The translations under genes and the position numbers were made by a program. Of a stretch of DNA of 64,000 bases, positions 42,864 through 50,889 are shown one piece after another. How positions within the stretch are numbered: position 1 is the first letter of the stretch; each line of letters starts with the position of its first letter. Location: NCBI RefSeq assembly GCF_008017805.1, contig NZ_VRTT01000001.1, positions 248,001 to 312,000 of the forward strand. The letters run 5' to 3'. Source of the stretch: Paenibacillus sp. N3.4 (GTDB taxonomy: Bacteria > Bacillota > Bacilli > Paenibacillales > NBRC-103111). A model generated the notes under the pieces. It worked only from the letters and a program-made list of their open reading frames with translations, did not search any database and was not told the origin of the DNA.

Positions 42864-43295
42864 TTATTCCATTTCTTTCTTAATGAACGCTCGAACGCTT
42901 GTACCGAATTCCTCTAATGCCGCTGGGATTAAAGGAATTAGGGGATGCATCCCTTCACGATCCCAAGTCGCGTAATCCTGCACAAGTGGTTTTCTCAGCT
43001 TCACCAATTGAAGCAATGTCTCCGTTAATGCGGCTGAGTATGCACCTTCACCTTGCACAATTTCCACGATATCCTCGTAACTGCTCGCATCTCTTAATAT
43101 AAAAGCATCTATTAACAAGCTCCCCACATCGGTCACCGTTTCGATAGCCAATTGAAGCACTCGTTCCTGTGCAAGCTGCCAAACCAGATTGTTCGTGCCT
43201 TCCGCCCACTGTTTTTCAAGCTGATTGCAGGCATTCGCCAAGCTGGTCAAAAACTGAATTCTTTGATCGATCTGTTCATGGTTAATAAAATACAT
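42864..43295 (-). CDS. DUF86/HepT-like protein (YutE family)
   Basis: A 143-aa all-helical protein of the HepT/DUF86 type with helices typical of YutE (RVLQLAIETVTDVGSLLIDAFIL). The HepT ribonuclease motif R-x4-6-H-x-Y appears here as RKPLVQDY, without the histidine, so RNase activity is doubtful. HepT toxins normally pair with a MntA antitoxin nucleotidyltransferase; none is present. Its ATG is only 4 bases after the 35-aa gene upstream. Confidence 0.8.
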   Translation of the reverse strand: MYFINHEQIDQRIQFLTSLANACNQLEKQWAEGTNNLVWQLAQERVLQLAIETVTDVGSLLIDAFILRDASSYEDIVEIVQGEGAYSAALTETLLQLVKLRKPLVQDYATWDREGMHPLIPLIPAALEEFGTSVRAFIKKEME

Positions 43296-43299
43296 GGGG

Positions 43300-43407
43300 C
43301 TATCTCCGTCCTCTTTTTCGCCATTTCGTCCAAATCATCATTGCAAAAAATGTAATAATGACAAGAAAAATTAACAATACAGCCTGCATGACATACTCAT
43401 AACTCAC
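43300..43407 (-). CDS. Single-span membrane microprotein, 35 aa
   Basis: A GTG behind GAGGGTG opens 35 codons. The product is one hydrophobic helix (AVLLIFLVIITFFAMMIW) and a very basic end (TKWRKRGRR). It ends 4 bases before the DUF86 start, so the two are likely co-translated. This tail-anchored, basic-end type resembles membrane toxins or regulators, but no evidence says so. Confidence 0.55.
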   Translation of the reverse strand: MSYEYVMQAVLLIFLVIITFFAMMIWTKWRKRGRR

Positions 43408-43563
43408 GTAAATTCACCCTCTTGATCAAAACTGATTCAAACTTCTATAAGTGTATCGCTATGGCATGAGAGCGTCAAGCATCACCCTTACACGCATAAT
43501 CCCTATTGTCCTCTCATTTCTTTCATGTTACATTGAAAAAAGTGAAAAGGAGCGCAGCCCATC

Positions 43564-44613
43564 ATGTCATCAAGGCCCAAACTACCAGAAATCGACGTCA
43601 TTCGAGCTATTGCCATTATAGCTGTTCTTGTCATTCATGGGACAGCCAGCGCCACACTGCTTCCCATCGGAACCGGATCACAAGCCGTTTTTTTCATACT
43701 CAACAAAGCCAGTTTGTTTACGGTCCCCCTGTTTATTTGGATCAGCGGGGTTGTCTTGTTTTATTCCTATTATGATCGTTGGAAACCCCATATGTCGTTC
43801 CTGTTTTGGACAAAACGGTTGCGTAAAATTGTAATTCCCTATGTGGTGGCTTCTCTCTTCTACTATGTATACAATCAATTTATGTATCATGGCAAAATTA
43901 ATTTTGATACTTTTTACTTTCTCAAATTGCTTTTATCCGGTCATGCGAGCTATCATCTCTATTATATCGTGATCATTGTACAATTTTATGTGCTATTTCC
44001 ACTCATCATGAACTTAGTTCGCAAATATCGTTTTCTGCGCATGGGGTTGATTCCCTTAGGCATTATCCTGCAAGCAGCTTGCTATGCCTTCAATCATTGG
44101 ATCCATCCTATTCCCGAATACACCTCCTTGTGTTTAACCTATGTCGCGCTATTTGCTTTTGGAGCCTTCACCGGCATTTATTACGAAGCCGTTGTCGCGT
44201 GGATGAACATTAATAAATTGTGGATATGGATAACCATGATGCTTGGAGGAATTGGATATGTAGGTATGCTGCTCCTTCATCAATATGGGGCCTTAACTAT
44301 GGAGAATACTTGGTTTGAGTTGGCGCTGCTCGTCTACAGCATGGCCATGGCCGTATGCTGCATGCAAGGGGGACGTCGACTGCTTGCCAGCCGTTCACGG
44401 TTAGGTGAAGTGCTGGTTTCCTTAGGCATTGCCTCCTTCACTATCTACCTGGTGCATCCCGCTCTGTTGACGCTTTGGGATCATATCCTGCCGATGAAGG
44501 AGCGCATCTGGCTCTATGATTTGCACACGATGGCGTCCATACTTTTCGGGCTATCTGGCTCATGGCTCATCGCTCGACTTTATCAAAGCACAAAGAAGGA
44601 CCTAAAGCCTTAA
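43564..44613 (+). CDS. Acyltransferase 3 family membrane protein (OafA/WecH-like)
   Basis: A 349-aa protein with about ten hydrophobic segments. The start matches the family: PEIDVIRAIAIIAVLVIHG, with the active-site His near residue 23. The Arg in FWTKRLRKIVIPYV follows. Such enzymes acetylate surface sugars or peptidoglycan, or move acyl chains across the membrane. GGAGCG serves as ribosome site. Confidence 0.87.
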   Translation: MSSRPKLPEIDVIRAIAIIAVLVIHGTASATLLPIGTGSQAVFFILNKASLFTVPLFIWISGVVLFYSYYDRWKPHMSFLFWTKRLRKIVIPYVVASLFYYVYNQFMYHGKINFDTFYFLKLLLSGHASYHLYYIVIIVQFYVLFPLIMNLVRKYRFLRMGLIPLGIILQAACYAFNHWIHPIPEYTSLCLTYVALFAFGAFTGIYYEAVVAWMNINKLWIWITMMLGGIGYVGMLLLHQYGALTMENTWFELALLVYSMAMAVCCMQGGRRLLASRSRLGEVLVSLGIASFTIYLVHPALLTLWDHILPMKERIWLYDLHTMASILFGLSGSWLIARLYQSTKKDLKP

Positions 44614-44634
44614 AGGCCCAGGTCCTTCTTTCTT
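44594..44634. terminator. Bidirectional terminator
   Basis: GAAGGACCT-GCC pairs with GGC-GGTCCTTC between the acyltransferase and TPR genes. It overlaps the acyltransferase stop. Confidence 0.85.
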
Positions 44635-44641
44635 TATACAC

Positions 44642-45307
44642 TTATTTAAAGCGGGCTAAAAGTGCCCAGCGCCGCTGCTGTCTTCGGCTGTAGCGCGGCA
44701 AACCCTTATAGATGTCCAACGCTTCACGATAAGCGCGTTTGGCATCCTCTTTGCGGTTAAGCTGTTGATACAACTGGCCAAGACGATAATAAGCTTCAAC
44801 TGAGGAGGATTGGAGATCTCGGAACCGCTCCATATAGGAAACAGCTTTCTCCGGGGAAACAGCTGCCATTGCTTCTCCCAAGCGAAGAAAAGCTTCACCG
44901 TATTTAACCCGAGGATTCATGTCTACCGCTTTCAGCATGAAGGCTTCACCCTTTGCAAGATCGCCCAACTTCAAGTAACAGAGTCCGATTTCGTAGTGAA
45001 CATCTGCCGAATCTTCCATTACATGGAGTGATTGTTCCAATAAGGGCAGGGCTTCACTGAACTTTTTGCGTTCTAATAGTATCCGTGCCAACTCCAGCTT
45101 CGCTGAAATGTTATGTGGATTAGCATGCAAGTCACTTCGCAATCTGGATGTTCTGCGATTTAATTGAAAAGGCTTCAATATGTTTGGCGTTAATCCTACA
45201 AATCTCCGATCCAGCAAATATAGAACCACTACTAAAATGAGAAGAGCCAGAAACGGGTTGCCAACAAGGCGCCATAGTAAACCAAATGCAAGTATTTTGA
45301 TCAGCAC
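44642..45307 (-). CDS. Membrane-anchored TPR protein
   Basis: A 221-aa protein. Residues 5-34 are hydrophobic (two short helices). From about residue 60 come three to four tetratricopeptide repeats (NISAKLELARILLERKKFSEALPLLEQSL, ADVHYEIGLCYLKLGDLAKGEAFMLKAV, VEAYYRLGQLYQQLNRKEDAKRAYREAL). It is therefore a membrane-tethered scaffold. Partners are unknown. Confidence 0.8.
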   Translation of the reverse strand: MLIKILAFGLLWRLVGNPFLALLILVVVLYLLDRRFVGLTPNILKPFQLNRRTSRLRSDLHANPHNISAKLELARILLERKKFSEALPLLEQSLHVMEDSADVHYEIGLCYLKLGDLAKGEAFMLKAVDMNPRVKYGEAFLRLGEAMAAVSPEKAVSYMERFRDLQSSSVEAYYRLGQLYQQLNRKEDAKRAYREALDIYKGLPRYSRRQQRRWALLARFK

Positions 45308-45410
45308 AACAAATTCTCCTTCCCATTGCCCAAAAAACCAACTGACATCCTATATGCGAACATCCCTTATACTACCATAATTTGGTTAGTCTGGTCATCC
45401 CTTTCGCAAG

Positions 45411-45444
45411 AAAAAAGTATTCGGCATAAAGTCGAATACTTTTA
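45411..45444. terminator. Orphan hairpin terminator
   Basis: AAAGTATTCG pairs with CGAATACTTT. No gene ends next to it on either strand, so it may cap a small untranslated RNA starting in 45308-45410 or be a leftover. Confidence 0.6.
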
Positions 45445-45517
45445 GGATATAGCGTTTCTGAACCATTCGTGATTTCACGATAGCGGTGTTATAATAAAAA
45501 GAAAAGGGAGCCTACAT

Positions 45518-45778
45518 ATGAGCGATCCACGCAAGGACATTTGGCAAAAAAGAAAACAATTAGGAAGATCCAAATATTTAATCCTCTTCGGCTTGCTGCC
45601 TTGGGGTATTGGACTCACGATCCTATTTAGCGTTATCGAATTGATCAGCTTTAAAGAAATCAACTGGGTCTGGATTCCTATTCGCTTACTCGTTTTCGTA
45701 TTTATTGGCTTTTTCATTGCCAACGCTCGCTGGCACTCCATGGAAAGCCGTTATGAGCCATACACGAGACAACCTTAA
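45518..45778 (+). CDS. Small two-helix membrane protein, 86 aa
   Basis: ATG behind GGGAG. Two transmembrane helices (about residues 19-43 and 52-70), a basic N-terminus and a polar C-terminus (ARWHSMESRYEP). Not recognised. The stop is embedded in the hairpin AGACAACC/GGTTGTCT at 45766-45790, which serves both this gene and its convergent neighbour. Confidence 0.7.
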   Translation: MSDPRKDIWQKRKQLGRSKYLILFGLLPWGIGLTILFSVIELISFKEINWVWIPIRLLVFVFIGFFIANARWHSMESRYEPYTRQP

Positions 45779-45803
45779 GGGTTGTCTTTTTTATTCGTGC
45801 AGC

Positions 45804-46205
45804 TTATGTCCATTGATCGATTTCACTCGTACGTGAGATACCCGCTGCCGGATGAATAAGCTTGAAATTTGCCTCAAGCTCTTCCCCAATGGAACCATAG
45901 GAAAGTATATCTTCCTTAAAAGTCTCACGATCAAGCTGCTTCCTTTCATGTGATTCACTTTGGAATAATTGCTCAGTGACATCCTGGAATGCCTCATGCA
46001 GGTTGTTGTCATACCAGTCTATTTCATTCGAAGCGTCTTTCATGTACACGTGCGTCATATCAAAGTCATAGCCTTCGGAAGCTTTGAACTCCACTAACAG
46101 CGTACCTTCTCTACCTTCTACCTCAACCTCGATATCTGCGCAGCGAACATCATTGCGTTCTGTAAACCGAACGATGGCTGCTTGTTTGATTTTATTCATA
46201 TCCAT
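45804..46205 (-). CDS. Hypothetical protein, 133 aa
   Basis: A soluble acidic protein with a beta-rich first half (VRCADIEVEVEGREGTLLVEFKA) and a helical second half (HEAFQDVTEQLFQSESHERKQ). I do not recognise it. GAGGAGGG upstream gives a strong start. Monocistronic, and directly downstream of the SgrR-like regulator with 61 bases between. Confidence 0.65.
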   Translation of the reverse strand: MDMNKIKQAAIVRFTERNDVRCADIEVEVEGREGTLLVEFKASEGYDFDMTHVYMKDASNEIDWYDNNLHEAFQDVTEQLFQSESHERKQLDRETFKEDILSYGSIGEELEANFKLIHPAAGISRTSEIDQWT

Positions 46206-46266
46206 ACCCTCCTCTTCTACACATCAACGTAGATACGAGGAGTATTTCCAGATTTGGATCCATTTA

Positions 46267-48096
46267 TCAAGCTTTCGGCGCTAACCATATTTTGCGAAAA
46301 TCAACCCATCCCAAATCGTTAATCGTTACGCCCCGAATCGAATCATGAAACGTTGTCTGTAAGGAACGATGGTAGACGAACAAAAAAGAATACTCATCTT
46401 GGAGCTCTTCAATAATTTCATTTAGCTTGCTCATGCGCTCCTCTTGATTAGCATTGAGCAGAATCTGATTGATTTCGTCATCAATCCATGCCATACGTTC
46501 GTCAGTCAAATGGGCCCGTACATAGCTGTTGCTTTCCTTCAAGGTTTGGATAACATGAAGATCAAAATCGCTTTCCATACACATATGGTAATAAATAAGG
46601 TCAGCGTCCAAAATTGTGTGCAGATGCATCATATCTGACTTGCTTTTGGTTATCAGTTCAACCTGAATTCCCACTTTGGCACATTGTTTGATGATCCAAT
46701 TCGCATCATCGTTATTGTAACTGTAAATAAACATCCGCAGCGGTTCACCGTTATACCCCATTTCATCAAGAAGACGCCTAGCTTCGTCAAAATCCGTGCA
46801 ATGTTCCCTCATTCTGCCATTACGGCCCCTGGTGAGCAAGAAACTGCTGGCCGGAGCTTCCCTTAGACCGCCTAATTCATCAATCATGCGCTCTCTATCC
46901 AAAATTAAATCAACCGCTTTACGGAAATGCAGATGCTGCTGAGGTCCTTTTTTATTCCTGTTAAACGTAAGTAAGCTGCAACCCAACATCGACTGCTGGA
47001 TCTGATGCCATTCCGAATCTTTACCTAGGGCACCGACAGGCTTACGGGAATTCGTATCATCACAAAGCACCTGAACGGTATCCCAGCTCGGACCAACCTC
47101 GGACAAATCATGGGGCAAGAGCCAGATTTCGACTTGATCCAAATGCGGTCTAACTCCGAAATAGTTATCAAACGCCCTGAGCTTGCAAATGTAGTCATCA
47201 TTGCTCTCTAGTCTAAAAGGTCCCGTCCCAATCGGCATCCGCCCAAAAATCTGTTCATTGTCCCGGCAAATTTCTTCCGGAATAATGGCTAACGAAGACT
47301 GAGCTAGCTGCTGTAAGAAAAGCACATTCGGCTGCTTTAATTCAATGGCAATGGCGCTTCGATTCAGCACCTTCATATTCTCTATACAGTCCGTCATCCA
47401 TCTTTGACTTACCTGTCGTCCCGACTCCTTTAATCTTTGTATGGAGTAATGAACATCGTGAGCCGTCATTTCTCTGCCGTGGTGGAACAAAACCCCTTTT
47501 CGCAAATAAAAGGTGTAATGCAAACCATCCTCGCTAATATCCCAATAATGAGCCAGATGAGGTTCTACAACCTTCGATTGCGGATTATATTGGACAAGCG
47601 TATCGAATATTTGATTAATCAGATGGCAATCGAACGCAAAAAAAGAAAGCGCCGGATCCAAAGACACCAGCCATTTATAGACCGGAAATCGCAGAATATC
47701 CTTGTAGCGCTCCTCATTTTCGACTGCACGATAACCGAAATAACTGAACAACCAATCGATAAAAGAGTCCTGCAGTGCCTCTCCTCTACCCAATTGATGA
47801 ATCAGTTCAATCGTTCCCTTATAATCGCCCCGGCTGGCTAATGCCATGGCCTGCTTCGAGATCATATCCTCCACTGTGACAAGAAAAGTCAGCTCGGACA
47901 CATGACCTCTTCCTCTTCCGGGCTTCCAAATAATCCAGTCCTGTTCACTCATTTTTTTCAACAAAATCTTCACATTTCGCGTAGTGCAGTACAAACGATT
48001 GGCTAACTCTTCCAATGTAATCGGCTGCGGTTCATTCTCCACGCCAGGTTCAAAGGTAGCACGAAGCTCTAGATAATGGGTTAAAATCTGCATCAT
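46267..48096 (-). CDS. SgrR-like regulator with solute-binding domain
   Basis: A 609-aa protein. Residues about 5-110 match the SgrR N-terminal winged helix (LANRLYCTTRNVKILLKKMSEQDWIIWKPGRGRGHVSEL). Residues about 165-580 match the periplasmic oligopeptide-binding fold (VEPHLAHYWDISEDGLHYTFYLRKGVLFHHGREMTAHDVHYSIQRL, and GTGPFRLES). No signal peptide, so it acts in the cytosol as a ligand-sensing transcription factor, as SgrR does for sugar-phosphate stress. A 49-aa gene starts divergently 110 bases away. Confidence 0.87.
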   Translation of the reverse strand: MMQILTHYLELRATFEPGVENEPQPITLEELANRLYCTTRNVKILLKKMSEQDWIIWKPGRGRGHVSELTFLVTVEDMISKQAMALASRGDYKGTIELIHQLGRGEALQDSFIDWLFSYFGYRAVENEERYKDILRFPVYKWLVSLDPALSFFAFDCHLINQIFDTLVQYNPQSKVVEPHLAHYWDISEDGLHYTFYLRKGVLFHHGREMTAHDVHYSIQRLKESGRQVSQRWMTDCIENMKVLNRSAIAIELKQPNVLFLQQLAQSSLAIIPEEICRDNEQIFGRMPIGTGPFRLESNDDYICKLRAFDNYFGVRPHLDQVEIWLLPHDLSEVGPSWDTVQVLCDDTNSRKPVGALGKDSEWHQIQQSMLGCSLLTFNRNKKGPQQHLHFRKAVDLILDRERMIDELGGLREAPASSFLLTRGRNGRMREHCTDFDEARRLLDEMGYNGEPLRMFIYSYNNDDANWIIKQCAKVGIQVELITKSKSDMMHLHTILDADLIYYHMCMESDFDLHVIQTLKESNSYVRAHLTDERMAWIDDEINQILLNANQEERMSKLNEIIEELQDEYSFLFVYHRSLQTTFHDSIRGVTINDLGWVDFRKIWLAPKA

Positions 48097-48206
48097 TCAC
48101 TTCCTTTCTATAAAAGGGGAAATAGTTAAAGTGAATTATACTCTTTTTGTTCCCCTTATTCTAGAAGTACACTTAAGACAAAAGAAAAATAAGGAAGGTG
48201 AAACAT

Positions 48207-48356
48207 ATGCAACCCACTGATTTATATGTATCCGAGAAATTGATGCAATGGCAGCAGCAAGAATTGGAATTCGAGGCCCGCGAGCATTGGAAATGGAAAT
48301 CCCTTAAAAAACGAAAAGTCTACGTGCTGTTAGCTAACTTGCTCTTCTTTGTCTAA
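48207..48356 (+). CDS. Microprotein divergent from the SgrR-like gene, 49 aa
   Basis: An ATG behind AAGGAAGGTG opens 49 codons, rich in Trp, Gln and Glu at first (EKLMQWQQQELEFEAREHWKWKS is helical) and ending in a hydrophobic stretch (VYVLLANLLFFV). Its end overlaps the stop of the convergent VanZ gene by 23 bases. A TATACT box lies about 70 bases upstream near the regulator. By position it is the natural target of the SgrR-like protein. Confidence 0.6.
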   Translation: MQPTDLYVSEKLMQWQQQELEFEAREHWKWKSLKKRKVYVLLANLLFFV

Positions 48357-48849
48357 ACCTTGCTCTGATTCCTAGAACGAGCAGCACCGCGAGCAGGGCA
48401 AGCAGCGCACCGCTTGCATCCACGACCACATCAATGGCATGGCCTGTTCGGCCGCCTACGAACGTTTGGTGCCATTCATCCGATGCTGCATAAAGCACTG
48501 AAATAACAAAGGAGGCAAGCAGCGCTATGAAAACTCTCACTTGTTTTACAAGCAACGCCAGAGACCAAAGCAGGGCAAGTACAGCATACTCGCTAATGTG
48601 CCCTGCTTTTCTTATGAGAAATTCAATGAAACCAATGGGATCCTGCCATGATACTTTTTGATGATCATAGGTAAACTCCCATTTGGGAAACTGCTTCGTC
48701 AGCTCAACGCCAGAAAACTTTGATTCCAAAAGCGGACGCAGGCTTTGCTGCTGATACGATTCCCCTGATTTGATAAAAATAAAAGCCATCCAAAGGATGG
48801 CAGCGGCTAAGAACGCATAATAATAGCGATTCGAAGATGATTTTCGCAT
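48334..48849 (-). CDS. VanZ-like membrane protein
   Basis: A 171-aa protein with four hydrophobic helices and the VanZ core KAGHISEYAVLALLWSLAL, then YAASDEWHQTFVGGRTGHAIDVVVDASGALLALL. VanZ proteins give low-level teicoplanin resistance, and many homologues are of unknown cell-envelope function. Confidence 0.9.
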   Translation of the reverse strand: MRKSSSNRYYYAFLAAAILWMAFIFIKSGESYQQQSLRPLLESKFSGVELTKQFPKWEFTYDHQKVSWQDPIGFIEFLIRKAGHISEYAVLALLWSLALLVKQVRVFIALLASFVISVLYAASDEWHQTFVGGRTGHAIDVVVDASGALLALLAVLLVLGIRARFRQRRAS

Positions 48850-48864
48850 GCTGGTCCCTACTCC

Positions 48865-49152
48865 TTAAGAATTCAATTTCTTACGCATACTGAATAAAGC
48901 AAAGAATTCAATCACCATGAGATTGACACACGAAATCCCATAAAAAGCCATTCCGAACATCATCTGAAAAGGGGTTTGACTCACCGATTTCCACCACAAG
49001 GCAGCAGCCAGCGTCATTACAATATTCAAGGCCGTTGTCGTCCAAAAAGAAAACGCCAGTCTATTCGTCTTCCTCATCATCCACACGCCAATCAAAAACG
49101 GCACTGCAAAAGCAACACCTAAGAAAACCCAATACAACACAGCATTCGACAC
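48865..49152 (-). CDS. Three-helix membrane protein, 95 aa
   Basis: ATG 13 codons before a hydrophobic run. Three transmembrane helices (about residues 5-23, 32-52, 62-85) are joined by short basic loops (MMRKTNRLAF, FSMRKKLNS). It starts 15 bases upstream of the VanZ gene on the same strand, so they form an operon. I know no name for it. Confidence 0.65.
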   Translation of the reverse strand: MSNAVLYWVFLGVAFAVPFLIGVWMMRKTNRLAFSFWTTTALNIVMTLAAALWWKSVSQTPFQMMFGMAFYGISCVNLMVIEFFALFSMRKKLNS

Positions 49153-49300
49153 TCTCGGTCACTCCCAAACGATTCAACTAGTATATCTTACTAGGTTAGC
49201 ATGAAAAAAGCGCTGGAACAACGTTTGCTCCTTATTGCAACAAAATCGTCAAATGCGCTGACAGGAAAAATCGTCGAAATAAATGAACTGAAAATAGGAC

Positions 49301-49329
49301 TTGCTTGAATAAATGAATTCATGTATAAT
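49301..49329 (+). promoter_or_regulatory. SigA promoter of tRNA-Ala
   Basis: TTGCTT, a 17-base spacer and TATAAT, 37 bases before the tRNA 5' end. Confidence 0.85.
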
Positions 49330-49365
49330 ACAAAAAGTCGGCGTAAGTAAGCCGCATCATTACAC

Positions 49366-49438
49366 GGGGCCTTAGCTCAGCTGGGAGAGCGCATCGCTGG
49401 CAGCGATGAGGTCAGGGGTTCGATCCCCCTAGGCTCCA
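49366..49438 (+). tRNA. tRNA-Ala (anticodon GGC)
   Basis: Full cloverleaf by eye: acceptor GGGGCCT pairs with AGGCTCC with a terminal A; D-arm GCTC/GAGC; anticodon stem CATCG/CGATG with loop CTGGCAG (GGC at 34-36); T-arm AGGGG/CCCCT with TTCGATC loop. CCA is not encoded. A promoter precedes it and a terminator (ACCACGATCC/GGATCGTGGT, then Ts) follows at 49449-49478. The part from 49375 is duplicated exactly at 52831. Confidence 0.97.
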
Positions 49439-49440
49439 TA
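49375..49440 (+). repeat. 66-bp direct repeat, copy 1 (within tRNA-Ala)
   Basis: From the D-arm to two bases past the discriminator base, identical to 52831-52896. Confidence 0.92.
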
Positions 49441-49448
49441 CAAATAGA

Positions 49449-49478
49449 ACCACGATCCTTCGGGATCGTGGTTTTTTT
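49449..49478 (+). terminator. tRNA-Ala terminator
   Basis: ACCACGATCC-TTCG-GGATCGTGGT with a UUCG loop, then seven Ts. Confidence 0.9.
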
Positions 49479-49479
49479 A

Positions 49480-49689
49480 TGGAGCATGGGGGTGAGAACC
49501 CCGGTGGGTTCGCCTGCGCGGACGGAACGGATGAATAGACTTCAAAGAAATAACTTCGAGTGCAGGAGCACGGCGTCTGAATCTACCGCTGAGATTGTCC
49601 TCGTCGATTTCGCTTCGTCAGCCATTTAAATCAGGATTCGGACATCCCTTTGTTGGGGTGCCATTTCCATGGCATCCCCCTAGGCTCCA
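49480..49689 (+). repeat. Structured tRNA-linked repeat element, copy A
   Basis: Bounded by TGGAGC and GCTCCA, which are inverted and match the tRNA-Ala 3' acceptor. Just inside are two tetraloop hairpins: GGGGT-GAGA-ACCCC and GTGGG-TTCG-CCTGC. Then come a conserved AGGAGCACGGCGTCTGAATC block and the ending CCCCCTAGGCTCCATA. No reading frame explains the pattern. A degenerate set of related copies follows. Confidence 0.7.
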
Positions 49690-49695
49690 TACTCT

Positions 49696-49727
49696 AAAAA
49701 CCGCAGTCCTTCGGGATTGCGGTTTTT
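49696..49727 (+). terminator. UUCG-looped terminator
   Basis: AAAAACCGCAGTCC-TTCG-GGATTGCGGTTTTT, a diverged copy of the tRNA-Ala terminator placed after repeat element A. The tRNA 3' end plus terminator unit has thus been duplicated. Confidence 0.85.
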
Positions 49728-49730
49728 GCA

Positions 49731-49802
49731 TGGAGCTACGGGGTGAGAACCCCGGTGGGTTCGCCCGCGCGTACGGAGCGTCAGCCGACGAGCACGATTT
49801 TA
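49731..49802 (+). repeat. Structured repeat element, copy B (truncated)
   Basis: Begins TGGAGC and repeats both tetraloop hairpins (GGGGT-GAGA-ACCCC; GTGGG-TTCG-CCCGC) and GCGCGTACGGAGCGTCAGC, then loses similarity. From 49803 to 50027 I see no gene or further repeat. Confidence 0.65.
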
Positions 49803-50027
49803 ATGCAAAGAGTTAGCTACTCCTACCTTCGGTGCTCATCAAATCCTGCGATTATACAGTTATTTTTCGATTGAATCCGATGCGGGGAATGAAAGCTTGC
49901 AAATGTACAGGAATATTGCTTTGATTTTAGCTAATCTTCGAGATGGAGCTGCTAAAAAGTGTACTTTTGCAGGAATAATACACAGTGAGTGAATTAAGAA
50001 GTAAAAGGATGCAGGATTGCAGGCTTA

Positions 50028-50705
50028 TTACAAGTGCTGCAATGCGCCTCGTTGAAGTTCGTAACGTACGATGTGTTTGCCTGCTGATCCGGTAGCTGCG
50101 GTAAACAGCCCCTTCGAACAGAGAGACCGTAGCGTTCGAACCGCCGAACGATGATTGATATTTAGATGAGCTTCCACATCGATTGGACGCAGCGGACGGG
50201 CGAGTCTGCTGGCAAGGCGAATGATTTCCTTTTCCGACACACTTCCGAGACTTACGGGAGAAGCTTGCGACTGGTAGCGGCTAAGCACCATCCGTAGCAA
50301 CGTGATGCAAAGCTCGGGACGATTAGCGACGTCATCGTAAGCAAAAGATAGGACCTGGAAACCCATTGCGGATAGAAATGTTTCCCGGTTTAGCTCGTTG
50401 CAGTATTTTTGCCTGTCCATATCCCGAACGTGCGGACCGAAACCTTTGATTTCGATGATTAGCTTCACTGCCTGCGTTAACCAGGCAAAATCGCAGAAAT
50501 AGGACAAGCCGCGCCAATCGAGCACTTCGAATTCCGGATGCAAATCGTCGAAGTTTCCTAACAGATCCCACCATACATTTCTGCAAAACATTTTCTCCGC
50601 TTCCCTATGCCCCCTATCCAGTCGACCTCTTCGTTCCCCTGTCCGTCTCTGCAAGTGATAATGTATATATGTGGCGTGTGCCTGCTCGAATGTCATTTTC
50701 GCCAA
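50028..50705 (-). CDS. PD-(D/E)xK-like nuclease with C-terminal winged helix, paralogue 1
   Basis: A 225-aa protein. The first 140 residues match a Vsr/DUF559-like endonuclease core: a helix with E37, then YFCDFAW (D72) and the strand IIEIKG (E85, K87), followed by a conserved RDMDRQKYCNE. Residues about 165-215 form a winged helix (PLRPIDVEAHLNINHRSAVRTLRSLCSKGLF), which should bind DNA. The paralogue at 54797 shares the order and FDDLHPEFEV block. It may be a free-standing site-specific nuclease of a small mobile element. Confidence 0.7.
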   Translation of the reverse strand: MAKMTFEQAHATYIHYHLQRRTGERRGRLDRGHREAEKMFCRNVWWDLLGNFDDLHPEFEVLDWRGLSYFCDFAWLTQAVKLIIEIKGFGPHVRDMDRQKYCNELNRETFLSAMGFQVLSFAYDDVANRPELCITLLRMVLSRYQSQASPVSLGSVSEKEIIRLASRLARPLRPIDVEAHLNINHRSAVRTLRSLCSKGLFTAATGSAGKHIVRYELQRGALQHL

Positions 50706-50715
50706 CCCCCCCTAA

Positions 50716-50766
50716 TAAAAAAACGCCCCGGCTCCAACTGTTGAGGAATGGAGCGGGACGTTCTTC
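50716..50766. terminator. Terminator between the ABC exporter and the nuclease gene
   Basis: AACG-CCCGCTCCA type arms pair across 12 bases; T runs on the reverse strand. It ends the exporter transcript or shields the nuclease gene. Confidence 0.75.
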
Positions 50767-50839
50767 GTCTCGTTGACACTATTGTAACTCGAAATGGATG
50801 GTTTTTCCAGTCCAATAATTGGGCGCAGTCAGTATTCAT

Positions 50840-50852
50840 CTAGGCTCCACCA
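50840..50852 (+). repeat. Stray tRNA-Ala 3'-end fragment with CCA
   Basis: CTAGGCTCCACCA matches the acceptor end of tRNA-Ala plus an encoded CCA that the intact gene does not have. It stands alone, without the rest of a tRNA. Confidence 0.4.
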
Positions 50853-50889
50853 TACCGGACCATTTGACCCTAGCAATTGGATAAAAAAT

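Noticed and set aside
49480..49689. Group II intron or other known catalytic RNA
   Set aside because: Too short, with no domain V or reverse transcriptase and no known ribozyme core.
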